Shown: positions 9,415 through 19,572, counted from the first letter of the stretch. The stretch is 64,000 nucleotides of DNA from HXMU1420-13 sp963691715 (GCA_963691715.1 OY829281.1:1612001-1676000); one strand, 5' to 3'. Made by a program: numbers and translations. Notes: a model not told the origin generated them from the letters alone.

Positions 9415-10188
9415 TCATTCTGAAGGATGTTTCCGTTCTAGCCATTCTGCCAAGTCTGCATATATGACAGGCTCCCAGTCTTCTGCACGTTTGTCAAAAT
9501 CAAATCCGTCAGGTTTTTTCTCTCCCAAAATTGGTTTTAATGCATTTGATAATTTTTTTCTTCGTTGATTAAACGCAGTTCGCACAACACGTTTTAGTGT
9601 ATTATCAGAACATGCTAATACTGGCTTAGTAAACATTAATTGAATGACCGAACTCATGACTTTTGGCGGGGGTGAAAATGAGTTGGGCGATACATCAAAT
9701 AATAACTTAGGAGAACTCATCAATTGTATTTGAACACTCAAAATACCGTATTCTTTGGAATGAGGATGGGCTACCAAGCGTTGAGCTACTTCTTTTTGCA
9801 TCATAAAAATAGCTTCCGAAAAAAGATGCCGCGATTCTAACACACTAAATAATATGGGTGATGTAATGTAATACGGTAGATTACCTACTATAAATGTCTT
9901 TCCAGTTTTAGAAACAAGGTCTTCCCAATTAATGTTAAGAACATCAGAATGATGAATGGTTAATTCAGGAAGTTCTTCTTTCAAAATTTTTATAGCCCTT
10001 TCATCCACTTCTATAGCATGAACATCTTTATGGAATTTTACCAACCTGCGAGTGAGTGCGCCGGTTCCAGGGCCAATTTCTATGAGCCGATCTCCCTCCT
10101 CAATGCGAATGGAGTCTATTATCTTAGCAATGATGTTATTATCCGTTAGAAAATGCTGCCCTAGACTTTTTTTGGTTTTGAATGACAA
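9415..10188 (-). CDS. rsmA: 16S rRNA (adenine1518-N6/adenine1519-N6) dimethyltransferase
   Basis: A 257-residue SAM-dependent enzyme (KsgA) that dimethylates two adjacent adenines near the 3' end of 16S rRNA during small-subunit maturation. The first residues KKSLGQHFLTDNNII are the family signature. The SAM loop is EIGPGTGALT and the catalytic motif IV is NLPYYITSP. The C-terminal small domain is present (AFNQRRKKLSNAL). It is encoded just upstream of groES on the same strand with about 97 bp between. Confidence 0.97.
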   Translation of the reverse strand: MSFKTKKSLGQHFLTDNNIIAKIIDSIRIEEGDRLIEIGPGTGALTRRLVKFHKDVHAIEVDERAIKILKEELPELTIHHSDVLNINWEDLVSKTGKTFIVGNLPYYITSPILFSVLESRHLFSEAIFMMQKEVAQRLVAHPHSKEYGILSVQIQLMSSPKLLFDVSPNSFSPPPKVMSSVIQLMFTKPVLACSDNTLKRVVRTAFNQRRKKLSNALKPILGEKKPDGFDFDKRAEDWEPVIYADLAEWLERKHPSE

Positions 10189-10385
10189 GGAATATTTTTT
10201 TTATTGAAGTTAAGGATTTAGAGATTTGTTATTCGCTTAAAGTTCTCTTTATAAAAGATCTTATATCATTGCCAAATACAGCACCAATAAAGATCTTTCT
10301 AATTTTAAATACACAAACTCACCGTCAAATGGAATGATACAATAAATAAAGTTAATTTAAGCTTAACTCAATTTATTGATACTCT

Positions 10386-11507
10386 TCACTCCTTCTTTGC
10401 TCGTAGCTTATCTAATCCCCCTACAAAAAAGACACCGACAATCATCCCAATTATACCACCCCACACATTGGGTGTATCGTTCTCGGTTGATCCAATGCTC
10501 CCTGGAATATATGGGGTACTTTTAATGAGTTTCTTTTTGATCGTTAGAACTTCAATTCCTTCTGAAGTAGTTTCACCTAGCCTATTGAATTCTGGCAAAT
10601 TCTCATTTGGGTTCTCCTTTAATTCCAACACTGTATCATCTGTAATACTAACAATTTCAGTTCCCCGAACTTGTTCAATATAATCGCGATGCTGGTAAGG
10701 CCAAATCACAAAAAGTGAGCCTACCATAAATCCAATCAACACGGCAATGGTCTGAGAATGAAATCGATGTAATAACCACGATAAAATCCTAGAAAAAGCT
10801 GCAATCCCAACGATTGAACCTAAAGTAAATGGTATGATATTCAAAAACCCTTTTACAAGGTCTTCCGTTAACATTAGATTAATATTGCTTAGTAAGTAAT
10901 CATATTTTCGCATGATTAGAAGCAAATATGAGCCTGATATACCCGGAAGGATCATCGCGCTTATAGCAATAACTCCTGTTAAAAATACAAAAGCAGGATG
11001 ATCAGGGGTATCCGTTGGAACTAGGTTTACTACCCAAAGTCCAAAAGACAATCCTAATAAAAGAAAGAGTACTTCAAATAGTCGAAATTGAGATTGCTCT
11101 TTAATAAGCACAAAAATTGAACCTACAATCAACCCAAAAAATAAGCCATAAATAATCTCAGGGTGAGTAAACATGTAAATGTGTAGAGGAACAATTGTAG
11201 TGAAAAATGCACCAGCACTTAATATTCCTGCAAACAATGGAATCAAAAATAACCAATGTATTTCTTTCACTGCTTCTTTCCACTTAAAGGTTATTACACT
11301 TTTAATGAATGTAGCATTTACGCTTTTAATTGCATGGAGCAATCGCTCATATACATCAAGTATTAAAGCCATAGTACCACCACTCACTCCAGGAACCACG
11401 TCTGCTGATCCCATAAGAAACCCTTTTATAGCTAATATTGGGGTTTCCTTTACTGTGGTTGTATCCACATTAAGCGTCTCAACTTCTTGCTTTTCCTCTA
11501 ATTCCAT
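10386..11507 (-). CDS. DUF368 family membrane protein
   Basis: A 373-residue polytopic membrane protein of the DUF368 family. The signature GFLMGSADVVPGVSGGTMALILDVYERLL is near residues 29-57, and the second half repeats the pattern as AMILPGISGSYLLLIMRKY. Work on some DUF368 members (PopT) reports undecaprenyl phosphate recycling across the membrane; whether that holds here is inference. Between about residues 270 and 335 there is a soluble acidic insert before the last membrane helix. Its start overlaps the end of pcm by 10 bp, implying co-transcription. Confidence 0.88.
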   Translation of the reverse strand: MELEEKQEVETLNVDTTTVKETPILAIKGFLMGSADVVPGVSGGTMALILDVYERLLHAIKSVNATFIKSVITFKWKEAVKEIHWLFLIPLFAGILSAGAFFTTIVPLHIYMFTHPEIIYGLFFGLIVGSIFVLIKEQSQFRLFEVLFLLLGLSFGLWVVNLVPTDTPDHPAFVFLTGVIAISAMILPGISGSYLLLIMRKYDYLLSNINLMLTEDLVKGFLNIIPFTLGSIVGIAAFSRILSWLLHRFHSQTIAVLIGFMVGSLFVIWPYQHRDYIEQVRGTEIVSITDDTVLELKENPNENLPEFNRLGETTSEGIEVLTIKKKLIKSTPYIPGSIGSTENDTPNVWGGIIGMIVGVFFVGGLDKLRAKKE

Positions 11508-12145
11508 CCCTTTTCGCCGATTAGTGGCACAAATTTAAAATTTTCAAATTCTTCTTGATGGTATTCTGTCTCTGATGTTCTAATTATTCTGAGCATCATT
11601 TGTTTTTTATCATCACCTACTGGGATCACTAATCTACCACCAATGTTAAGTTGACTTATTAGCTCTTGTGGGACTACAGGCGCTCCTGCAGTCACTATGA
11701 TTCCATCATAAGGTGCATAGGTGCTCCATCCTAAAGTACCATCTCCTGCTTTAAGCATAGCGCGGTATCCTTGTTCTTGTAAAGATTTTTTTGCTTGATG
11801 ATATAGTTCATTGTGGCGCTCTACACTGTACACCTCCGCTCCCATTTCACATAAAACCATACATTGATAACTGGATCCTGTTCCAATCTCTAAGATTTTA
11901 TGGCCTTTTTGTATTTCTAGTAACTCAGTTTGTTTTGCTACTGTGAATGGTTGTGATATTGTTTGCCCCATGGCAATGGGTAATGCAGTATCCATATAGG
12001 CTTTATGATGCAGTCCTGAATCGATAAGTTTATGTCTCGCTATCTTATTAATAGCCATCAACACTCGTTCATCATTAATTCCTTTTTCTCTAAGTGCATC
12101 TACCAGTTTTTGTCTGGGACGAGCAAAGCGACGATCTTCAAGCAA
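11498..12145 (-). CDS. pcm: Protein-L-isoaspartate O-methyltransferase
   Basis: A 215-residue repair enzyme that methylates isoaspartyl residues in damaged proteins. Family motifs are DTALPIAMGQTISQPF (substrate side) and the SAM-binding ILEIGTGSSYQ. The open frame starts at TTG (12145); an overlapping ATG just upstream is out of frame and stops after five codons, so TTG is preferred. The 3' end overlaps the DUF368 gene. Confidence 0.95.
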   Translation of the reverse strand: MLEDRRFARPRQKLVDALREKGINDERVLMAINKIARHKLIDSGLHHKAYMDTALPIAMGQTISQPFTVAKQTELLEIQKGHKILEIGTGSSYQCMVLCEMGAEVYSVERHNELYHQAKKSLQEQGYRAMLKAGDGTLGWSTYAPYDGIIVTAGAPVVPQELISQLNIGGRLVIPVGDDKKQMMLRIIRTSETEYHQEEFENFKFVPLIGEKGWN

Positions 12146-12286
12146 AATCTTCCATTTTTCTTTGATTTTCGGATGTCCAAGTATAGCTATCTTTCTGATG
12201 AATTTTGATTATAAACTCGATTATTTAGTTTATTTCTAAATTTATTTTTCTAGTAGAAGAATTCTATCCTTTCAGTACCTTTAAGT

Positions 12287-13033
12287 ATGGATTTATTTAG
12301 TCAACCGATTGCCCTCGTTTTCTTTTATTCTTTCTTAACCGCCATCACTACGGGTATTGGGGCTCTTCCTTTCTTTTTTATTAAAAATATTTCCGATTCA
12401 TTTCTTGGTAAAGCTAATGCAATAGCAGCTGGATTAATGCTCTCTGCCAGTTATAATCTCATTTTTGAAGGATATCTTGAAAATGAATGGATGACTCTGT
12501 TTGGAATGGCTTCTGGAGTATTATTGGTCATTTTAGCCAACAACTGGATGGAAAGAACATACGATCTTGATGTTGAAGATTTAGTAGGAGCTGGCAGTAG
12601 AAAAATGCTTCTTTTTCTTGGAATTATGACCATTCATTCCTTCGCTGAAGGGGTAAGCGTTGGTGTGTCTTTTGCCAATACCTTAGAATTTGGAATTTTT
12701 ATAGCTATAGCTATTGCAGTTCATAATATCCCTGAAGGACTTGCCATCAGCCTATTTATGGTTCCTAAAGGTACCTCACCGATAAAAGCAGTGGGATGGA
12801 GTATTTTTTCTAGTCTCCCGCAACCTATTATGGCCATCCCCGCTTTCCTTTTTGTGGATACTTTTAGAGAGTATCTTCCATTTGGTTTAGGATTAGCAGC
12901 AGGTGCAATGATATGGATGGTCTTTGCCGAACTTATACCTGAAGCACTTCAGAAGTGCTCTGCACATTCTATTGGATTATGGATCACTATCTCTATCATG
13001 GGAATGACCGCATTTCAAATTCTTATTGGATAG
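12287..13033 (+). CDS. ZIP family divalent metal transporter
   Basis: A 248-residue membrane protein of the ZIP family, which imports zinc or other divalent metals. The metal-binding helices are visible as HSFAEGVSVGVSF (TM IV) and HNIPEGLAI (TM V), with the conserved His and Glu ligands. The N-terminal GIGALPFFFI and C-terminal AAGAMIWMVFAELIPEA are typical of ZupT-like bacterial members. It starts a plus-strand run after pcm and is transcribed divergently from it. Confidence 0.9.
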   Translation: MDLFSQPIALVFFYSFLTAITTGIGALPFFFIKNISDSFLGKANAIAAGLMLSASYNLIFEGYLENEWMTLFGMASGVLLVILANNWMERTYDLDVEDLVGAGSRKMLLFLGIMTIHSFAEGVSVGVSFANTLEFGIFIAIAIAVHNIPEGLAISLFMVPKGTSPIKAVGWSIFSSLPQPIMAIPAFLFVDTFREYLPFGLGLAAGAMIWMVFAELIPEALQKCSAHSIGLWITISIMGMTAFQILIG

Positions 13034-13056
13034 ATGTAAAAATATTTATTTAACCG

Positions 13057-13100
13057 TTCAATTATGAACTACTTAATAAGGTTATGCATTCAATTATGAA
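13057..13100. promoter_or_regulatory. Pair of identical 12-bp dyads (TTCAATTATGAA)
   Basis: The sequence TTCAATTATGAA occurs at 13057-13068 and again at 13089-13100, 32 bp apart, about three helical turns. Each copy has TTCA/TGAA arms round a central ATTA. Both lie between the ZIP gene and the gene at 13142, so they could be an operator for the latter. Function is inferred only from arrangement. Confidence 0.3.
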
Positions 13101-13141
13101 TGTAATTTCAAACCTTCTAAAATAATCGTAGCCAGTTCACA

Positions 13142-14431
13142 TTGAAAAAAAAGCTATTCCTAGTATTTTGCGCCTTATTTTTCCATTATGGAGCGATCGC
13201 ACAACATACACAAATCCCGATATCCAATAATGATAAAGCCACTATTACTGTATTTCTAGATTGCAGAGGCTGTGATGATGATTTTATAATCACTGAAACT
13301 CGATTCGTTAGCTTTGTCCGAGATCAAGACTTGGCAGATTTACATCTCTTAGTGATTCGGCAACGTACCTCCAATGGAGCTCAATACCTTATAGATTATA
13401 TCGACCAAAGAACCATCGAAAAACCAAAAAAAGAATTAATTCTTGATACGTATAACTTCCAAACCGACGAAGAGATCCGAACCCAATTGGTTAATCTTAT
13501 TCAACTTGGTTTAATAAATTACCTTAGTGGTTCAAATATCTTGACTCAACTCAGTGTCAAATTTTCAGAAGAAGAATATGAAGACGGTGTTGGTTTTGAA
13601 GGTGATGATCCTTGGAGGAATTGGGTATTTGAGTTGGGAGTTGATGGGAATATAAATGGACAAAAAAATGAACTTCAATACAATCTTGGTGGTGATGCAG
13701 AAGCACAACGTATAACCAATGAATGGAAACTAAGATTCAATTTGTGGGGGAATTATAATCGCAAGGCAGTTACTCAAGAAGAAGATGAAATTATAGGTGT
13801 TGATACAATTACCGTAGAAAAAACTAAATATTTCGATCGTTCTAACAGAAACTATTTTGGCTTAGTCGCTAAATCAATCAATGACCATTGGTCGATTGGG
13901 TTTTACTCGCGTTATCGAAACGATAGCTTCTTAAACATAGATACACAAATTGGAATTACACCAGCTATTGAATATAGTCTGTTTCCATATAGGGAATTTA
14001 CTCGACGAGAAGTAACAGCTCGTTTTGGTATTGTAGCAAGCTATTACAATTATTCCGAAACTACCGTTTTACTTCAAAACGAAGAGATATTATTTAGACC
14101 TGAGCTTGATTTAAGAGCGGATTTTACACAACCTTGGGGCGGTCTCCGAGCTGAGATTGAAGCTGGAGCTTTTCTGCATGATTTAAGTTTGAATCGATTT
14201 GAATTCCAAACAAGAATTGATCTTAGAATCTCTAAATCTTTATCCGTTTTCCTAAATGCGGGATATGATATTATTGCTGATCAAATTTCATTACCAGCTG
14301 GTGATTTATCCAGAGAAGAACTCCTAGCAGGTGTGCGCCAACAACCAACCTCATACAGCTTTAGAGGGTCATTTGGGCTTAGAGTTCAATTTGGATCTAT
14401 CTACAATAATATTGTAAATCCACGCCTATAG
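13142..14431 (+). CDS. Exported protein with conserved CxxC-type N-terminal domain and barrel-like C-terminus
   Basis: A 429-residue protein with a TTG start (no in-frame ATG upstream before a stop) and a signal peptide ending about at AIAQ. The N-terminal domain has FLDCRGCDDDFI followed by TRFVSFVRDQDLADLHLLVI, a pattern I recall as conserved among uncharacterised Bacteroidota and Acidobacteriota proteins. From about residue 150 the protein shows alternating polar/aromatic strands and ends in SFRGSFGLRVQFGSI, consistent with an outer-membrane beta-barrel. The function is unknown. It is preceded by the paired dyads at 13057-13100. Confidence 0.55.
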   Translation: MKKKLFLVFCALFFHYGAIAQHTQIPISNNDKATITVFLDCRGCDDDFIITETRFVSFVRDQDLADLHLLVIRQRTSNGAQYLIDYIDQRTIEKPKKELILDTYNFQTDEEIRTQLVNLIQLGLINYLSGSNILTQLSVKFSEEEYEDGVGFEGDDPWRNWVFELGVDGNINGQKNELQYNLGGDAEAQRITNEWKLRFNLWGNYNRKAVTQEEDEIIGVDTITVEKTKYFDRSNRNYFGLVAKSINDHWSIGFYSRYRNDSFLNIDTQIGITPAIEYSLFPYREFTRREVTARFGIVASYYNYSETTVLLQNEEILFRPELDLRADFTQPWGGLRAEIEAGAFLHDLSLNRFEFQTRIDLRISKSLSVFLNAGYDIIADQISLPAGDLSREELLAGVRQQPTSYSFRGSFGLRVQFGSIYNNIVNPRL

Positions 14432-14585
14432 ATCTTCAATCATTTAATGAATTAGAAGTTAATGCAATAATGAAATATACACTTCTATAACTACTGAATT
14501 ATGTTTTACTTCTTCATTTTCATCAATTCATTAGCAAAAGGATTACCTGATTTTAGTCGTTGGTGTAAACTCTGCGTATCTTTAC

Positions 14586-15701
14586 ATGATGATAGATAAT
14601 CTTCAAATTACTACGAAAATAGATCTCAAAACCCTTACAAAAGAGCAGTTATTAGCTTTTTGTAAGCAATTGGGATTACCTCGTTTTAGAGCTGATCAAA
14701 TTTTTCAATGGCTATATCAAAAAGGAGTTTCTTCTTTTGATGAAATGACCAATCTCTCAAAACATCTTCGCGAACAATTGAAAGGTGTAGCCACCATAAA
14801 TCGTATTGAGCCTACTACTCAACAACAATCTAAAGACGGCACCATCAAGTTTCTATTTAAACTAAATGATGAAAATAAAGACTACAAAATAGAGGCGGTA
14901 CTTATTCCTGATTTTTATGAGGATGGTATTGCCAAGAGATTAACCGTATGTGTTTCATCACAAGTTGGATGTGTATTTGGCTGTTCATTTTGTGCCACAG
15001 GTAAGATGGGATTTTTTCGAAATTTGAGCCATGGTGAAGTAGTAGATCAAGTTCAATATATCAATCAAATTTCGGAAGAAACCTACGGTAAAAAAATTAC
15101 GAATATCGTATACATGGGTATGGGAGAACCCTTACACAATTACAAAACTGTAGTAAATTCTGCCGATATTATTACCGATCCATTATCCATCGATTTATCT
15201 CCAAAAAGGATTACTGTTTCCACCGTAGGCTTGACCAAGCAAATTAAACAATTGGCCGACGATGCTGAGCCATTTAACCTTGCCATATCTCTGCATGCTC
15301 CTTCCGATGAAAAAAGGGATAAAATAATGCCTATTAATGCTTCGATGAATTTAGACTCTTTAGAAGAAGCGGTTCGATATTATTATCGAAAAACGGAACG
15401 CCCCATCACCTACGAATATCTGCTTTTTGATGGATTTAATGATACCCAAGAAGATGCAAGAAATCTCTCTAAGATTGTGGGCTGGGCTCCTTCTAAAGTA
15501 AACATTATTATGTATAACAATGTGATGGGCGTTGAGCTACAACGCGCTCGAGAGGAACGATTACATACATTTATGAAAGCATTACTAAAACATGGAGTAA
15601 GAGCAACGGTTCGACGTTCTCGTGGTGATGATATTGATGCTGGCTGTGGACAACTCGCTATTCGTGAGGGCACTCCAAAAGGAAAAACCATTGCGAAGTA
15701 A
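14586..15701 (+). CDS. rlmN: 23S rRNA (adenine2503-C2)/tRNA methyltransferase RlmN
   Basis: A 371-residue radical SAM enzyme that methylates C2 of A2503 in 23S rRNA and of A37 in some tRNAs. The Fe-S cluster motif is Cys129-x3-Cys133-x2-Cys136 (CVFGCSFC). A Cys in GCGQLA near residue 354 fits the C-terminal Cys that resolves the methylated intermediate. The ATG is followed directly by a second ATG; either may serve. The gene is convergent with lepB. Confidence 0.97.
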   Translation: MMIDNLQITTKIDLKTLTKEQLLAFCKQLGLPRFRADQIFQWLYQKGVSSFDEMTNLSKHLREQLKGVATINRIEPTTQQQSKDGTIKFLFKLNDENKDYKIEAVLIPDFYEDGIAKRLTVCVSSQVGCVFGCSFCATGKMGFFRNLSHGEVVDQVQYINQISEETYGKKITNIVYMGMGEPLHNYKTVVNSADIITDPLSIDLSPKRITVSTVGLTKQIKQLADDAEPFNLAISLHAPSDEKRDKIMPINASMNLDSLEEAVRYYYRKTERPITYEYLLFDGFNDTQEDARNLSKIVGWAPSKVNIIMYNNVMGVELQRAREERLHTFMKALLKHGVRATVRRSRGDDIDAGCGQLAIREGTPKGKTIAK

Positions 15702-15733
15702 AGAACATCAGGGTTAAATAAAAATCTTAATCC

Positions 15734-16852
15734 CTAATCAATCACATGCAATACTCTTTTAAATTTTGGGATACCTGTATCCCAAGAAAACCAAACGATA
15801 AAAGCCTTACCTATAATGTGGTCTTTAGGAACAAAACCCCAAAAACGGGAATCCTCAGAACTGTCGCGATTATCCCCCATTGCAAAGTAATAATCTTGCT
15901 TTATGGTATATTGATTAGTTTGTTGCCCATTAATGGTAAATTGATTCCCTTCTTGAACCACTTTATTTCTTTCATAGCGTTCAATTAAGTCTTTATATAT
16001 AAACCAGTTTTGCTGGGTTAATTCGATGGTTTGACCTTCGTAAGGAATAACGATTTCGGAAAGGTGATCATGATTGTTGAAAGCTCGAGAGAAATTACCA
16101 TCACTTAAAACGTATTGTTGTAAACGTTGTTCTTTAGGAAACGTGTAATAGTATAGCGTATCAACCTCGGGCCAACTACGAATTGTTTTGGCAACTTCTT
16201 CAGTGATATTAATTAAATAAGTATTGGGTTCTGCTTGTGGACTTACGTAGCGTTTTCCTGCCCCAATAGTTCCTGCTCCAACAGACTCCATTTTAGCATC
16301 GCTTAAGCGAACTCTGTCCTTCATGCGCACAATATGGAATTTTTGAACTCCATCATGCGATGGTTCAGGTTTCCCGTTTACGTACACCGCTTTTTCAATA
16401 ATCTCAAGCGTATCACCTGCAACAGCCACAGCGCGTTTAATATAATTCGTTTTTTGATTAATAGGCTTTGCTTCCCATGGCACATTAAATACAATAATAT
16501 CATTTCGTTCAACATCCCTAAAACCTGGTAATCTTGTTGAAGGAATTTTTACACCTGGCAAACAAATTTGTGTAAATGGAAGACATATGCCCATGGGTGT
16601 TCTGGGTCCGTAAGTAAGGTTTGAGACGATAAGGAAGTCACCAATTAACAAATCTTGCTCCATGGAACCCGTTGGTATTTTGTAGGATCCAAAAATCAAA
16701 GAGCGCAATATCGAGGCTGCTATTAATGCAAAAATTAAAGCTTCACCCCATTCTCTTAGCCAAGACTTTGCTTTTCTTTCTTCTTCATCTTTGTCTCTTT
16801 TTTTTCGTTTCCGATGAATGTCGTTTGTGCTATTTGACGTATGTTCTTCCAA
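15734..16852 (-). CDS. lepB: Signal peptidase I
   Basis: A 372-residue membrane peptidase that removes Sec signal peptides. The catalytic Ser63 lies in PTGSMEQDL right after a membrane helix (about 37-55), and the general-base Lys139 in YIKRAVAVAGD. The C-terminal box GDNRDSSEDSRFWGFV is present. At 372 residues it is longer than E. coli LepB (324), mainly because of an insert at about 160-310 between the catalytic Lys region and the final box; such long forms are known in Bacteroidota. The next gene in the direction of transcription upstream is the small secreted protein at 16866. Confidence 0.95.
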   Translation of the reverse strand: MEEHTSNSTNDIHRKRKKRDKDEEERKAKSWLREWGEALIFALIAASILRSLIFGSYKIPTGSMEQDLLIGDFLIVSNLTYGPRTPMGICLPFTQICLPGVKIPSTRLPGFRDVERNDIIVFNVPWEAKPINQKTNYIKRAVAVAGDTLEIIEKAVYVNGKPEPSHDGVQKFHIVRMKDRVRLSDAKMESVGAGTIGAGKRYVSPQAEPNTYLINITEEVAKTIRSWPEVDTLYYYTFPKEQRLQQYVLSDGNFSRAFNNHDHLSEIVIPYEGQTIELTQQNWFIYKDLIERYERNKVVQEGNQFTINGQQTNQYTIKQDYYFAMGDNRDSSEDSRFWGFVPKDHIIGKAFIVWFSWDTGIPKFKRVLHVID

Positions 16853-16865
16853 TATATTTAGTTTT

Positions 16866-17447
16866 TTAATTCATTCTTATCGTTGAAGGTTTATCTATTT
16901 CTTCCTTCGTATAAACTCCATTTTTATAGCTCACTTTGTACCATTGTTCACGTTCTGGTGAGTAAAAATAATCGGTGTATTCTTTTGGTTCGGAATCCAT
17001 AATTGTTCTGGTAAAAGTACGCTTTACTTCTGGCATCAGATCAATATAACGACTTGCTCCAACGTAAACTAGACCGTCTGCGAAAGGACCATCAAGATCT
17101 AAAACCATCATCGGAATAGAACCATTTACAACAAACCAATATTCAAATTGAATGGCCTTGCCCGCTCTAAATTTACCTTCACCCATCACATTTTCTATAG
17201 TTTTAGTGGGTTCTCCATAAACGCTTTGCAGCCGAGCTCTTATTTCTATAGCAGGCATACGATCTAAGCTATTGTAATTAAATCCTTGTCCCGTCCACTT
17301 AATATTAGAAAATCGTTCTTCAAATACTCCTGCATTTCCGGCTTCCACTTTTATGATTTGTGGTTCATCGAACTGTGCATGTGCACTACTTGTAAGTAAT
17401 ACCATCAACATAAAACATAGAAGAAATTGCTTCTTTGCATATCTCAT
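16866..17447 (-). CDS. Small secreted protein, unknown function
   Basis: A 193-residue protein with a clear signal peptide (LLCFMLMVLLTSSAHAQ). The mature part contains YGEPTKTIENVMGEGKF and a C-terminal DYFYSPEREQWYKVSYKN, with no recognised domain. It overlaps the lepA stop by 4 bp and is followed 13 bp later by lepB, so lepA, this gene and lepB look like one transcription unit. The placement suggests an envelope-related role, which is only inference. Confidence 0.6.
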   Translation of the reverse strand: MRYAKKQFLLCFMLMVLLTSSAHAQFDEPQIIKVEAGNAGVFEERFSNIKWTGQGFNYNSLDRMPAIEIRARLQSVYGEPTKTIENVMGEGKFRAGKAIQFEYWFVVNGSIPMMVLDLDGPFADGLVYVGASRYIDLMPEVKRTFTRTIMDSEPKEYTDYFYSPEREQWYKVSYKNGVYTKEEIDKPSTIRMN

Positions 17448-19249
17448 TTTCTATCATCCTCATCCATGGAAAGAACAGCAAGAAATGCTTCTTGTGGAAT
17501 TTCTACCGAACCAACTTGTTTCATGCGTTTTTTTCCTTCCTTTTGTTTTTCTAATAATTTTCTTTTTCGGCTGATGTCACCACCATAACATTTAGCAGTA
17601 ACATCCTTACGTAATGCTCTCACCGAATCGCGTGCAATAATACGATTTCCTATGGCTGCTTGCACAGCTACTTCAAATTGTTGGCGAGGAATTAGTTCCT
17701 TTAATTTTGCACATACTTTCCTTCCCTGATAATAAGCCTTATCCCTATGGGTAATACTACTCAATGCATCAACCTGATCTCCATTCAACAGAATATCTAA
17801 TCGCACTAAGTCACCAGTTCGGTATTCTATAAATTCATAATCCAGTGATGCATATCCTTTAGTACCAGATTTTAACTTATCATAAAAATCGAATACCACT
17901 TCTGCCATGGGTAATTCATAGGTAATTTCAACCCTATTACTTTGCATAAAATGTTGATTTACATATACACCACGTCGATCTTGACATAATTTCATTATCG
18001 GACCAATAAACTCTGCTGGAGTAATCATACTCGCTTTGATGTATGGCTCAAAGATGGCATCGATTTCTCCCGCACCTGGCATTTGACTTGGATTATCAAC
18101 TCCTATGATTTCACCTGATTCAAGTTTAACCTCGTACTGCACGTTAGGTACCGTAGTTATGATATCGATATTAAACTCCCGATCAAGTCGTTCTTGTACA
18201 ATTTCCATATGTAGAAGCCCTAGAAATCCTGCTCGAAATCCAAATCCTAATGCCTTAGAAGTTTCTGGCTCGTAACTTAACGATGCATCATTCAATTGCA
18301 ATTTTTCTAATGCTGTTCTTAAATCCTCAAAATCTTCTGAGTTAGTGGGAAAAATTCCACTAAACACCATCGGTTTTGCTTCTTGGTATCCGGGGATAGG
18401 CTCAACGGCACCATGTTTTACCGTGGTTATGGTGTCTCCCACTCGAACATGAGACAAAGATTTTACACTACCGATTATGTATCCTACTTCACCAGCTTTT
18501 AATTCTTTCGTAGGTTGATAATCCATTCGAAGAAATCCAATTTCTTCTGCATTATATTCCTCTTTATTGGCCATAAATTTGAACAAATCTCCCTTCCTTA
18601 AAGCTCCTTCCATCACACGAACATATGCAACAGATCCTCTATACGTATTGAAGACTGAATCAAAAATAAGTGCTTTCAGTGGTTTTTCAACTTCTTGAGA
18701 AGGACCCGGGATGCGTTCAACTAAAGCTTCAAGTAATTCTGGAACTCCTTCTCCTGTTTTACCTGATACAGTAAGAATATCTTCTCTTTCACATCCTATA
18801 AGATCTATAATTTGTTGACCAACATTTTCAGGATCAGAACTAGGTAAATCGATTTTATTTAGAACGGGAATGATTTCAAGATCTTGTTCAATGGCTTGAT
18901 AAAGATTTGATATGGTTTGAGCTTCAATGCCTTGAGTAGCGTCAACCACTAAAATTGCCCCTTCGCAAGCTTTAAGTGCACGAGATACTTCATAAGCAAA
19001 ATCAACATGGCCTGGAGTATCAATCAAGTTTAACTGAACTACTTCTTTGTTTGGACGTATATAGTCTAATTTTATAGCATGGCTTTTAATAGTAATCCCT
19101 CGTTCACGTTCGAGATCCATACTATCCAACATTTGATCTTGCATTTCTCTTTCGCTAATCGTGCCAGTAGTTTGTAATAGGCGATCTGCCAGGGTGGATT
19201 TACCATGGTCGATGTGTGCGATAATGCAAAAATTTCGAATGTTACTCAT
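17444..19249 (-). CDS. lepA: Translation elongation factor 4 (LepA/EF4)
   Basis: A 601-residue ribosome-associated GTPase implicated in elongation and 30S biogenesis. The P-loop is AHIDHGKSTL (about residues 10-19), with DTPGHVDF and NKIDLP further on. The EF-G-like domains and the LepA-specific C-terminal domain are complete (GGDISRKRKLLEKQKEGKKRM). It is the first gene of a minus-strand unit with the secreted protein and lepB, the common lepA-lepB pairing. Confidence 0.99.
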   Translation of the reverse strand: MSNIRNFCIIAHIDHGKSTLADRLLQTTGTISEREMQDQMLDSMDLERERGITIKSHAIKLDYIRPNKEVVQLNLIDTPGHVDFAYEVSRALKACEGAILVVDATQGIEAQTISNLYQAIEQDLEIIPVLNKIDLPSSDPENVGQQIIDLIGCEREDILTVSGKTGEGVPELLEALVERIPGPSQEVEKPLKALIFDSVFNTYRGSVAYVRVMEGALRKGDLFKFMANKEEYNAEEIGFLRMDYQPTKELKAGEVGYIIGSVKSLSHVRVGDTITTVKHGAVEPIPGYQEAKPMVFSGIFPTNSEDFEDLRTALEKLQLNDASLSYEPETSKALGFGFRAGFLGLLHMEIVQERLDREFNIDIITTVPNVQYEVKLESGEIIGVDNPSQMPGAGEIDAIFEPYIKASMITPAEFIGPIMKLCQDRRGVYVNQHFMQSNRVEITYELPMAEVVFDFYDKLKSGTKGYASLDYEFIEYRTGDLVRLDILLNGDQVDALSSITHRDKAYYQGRKVCAKLKELIPRQQFEVAVQAAIGNRIIARDSVRALRKDVTAKCYGGDISRKRKLLEKQKEGKKRMKQVGSVEIPQEAFLAVLSMDEDDRK

Positions 19250-19572
19250 AAACTGTATTCAGTACGTCTCTAAAAATATAAGATACGAAGAAGCTAGCAT
19301 GTACTAAAAATTATGTTCATTTGGAATGAATACCGATCGGTGTTGCTATATGTATGATTCCCAATAGCCTGGCTTAAAAATTAATGGGTTTTAAAATAAT
19401 CTTTTCTTTATATCATAATAAATAAATTGAGCTTTTGTGTATCAGGGGTATGGAAAAGAGTGAGTTCCCACTAATAATTTAATGTGTAGATGTTCATGTT
19501 ATGCAAACATTTTTATTACAATAAAATTTTTCAAACTGTTAAATTTGTTTTTTCTGAAAACTAAATCCTTCC
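19250..19572. other. Intergenic region between lepA and the his leader
   Basis: No gene was found here. The region holds the divergent upstream sequence of lepA and the his operon. A perfect 10-bp palindrome ACCGATCGGT lies at 19332-19341; no known operator could be matched to it. A minus-strand frame that crosses the hisL start (to 19711) is considered spurious because it is antisense to the leader and hisG. Confidence 0.4.

Noticed and set aside
15708..15740. Possible terminator between rlmN and lepB
   Set aside because: The AGGGTTAA/TTAATCCCT pairing has a bulge and lacks a clear T-run.
19332..19341. Perfect 10-bp palindrome ACCGATCGGT
   Set aside because: Short and single; not matched to a known regulator and not repeated in the window.
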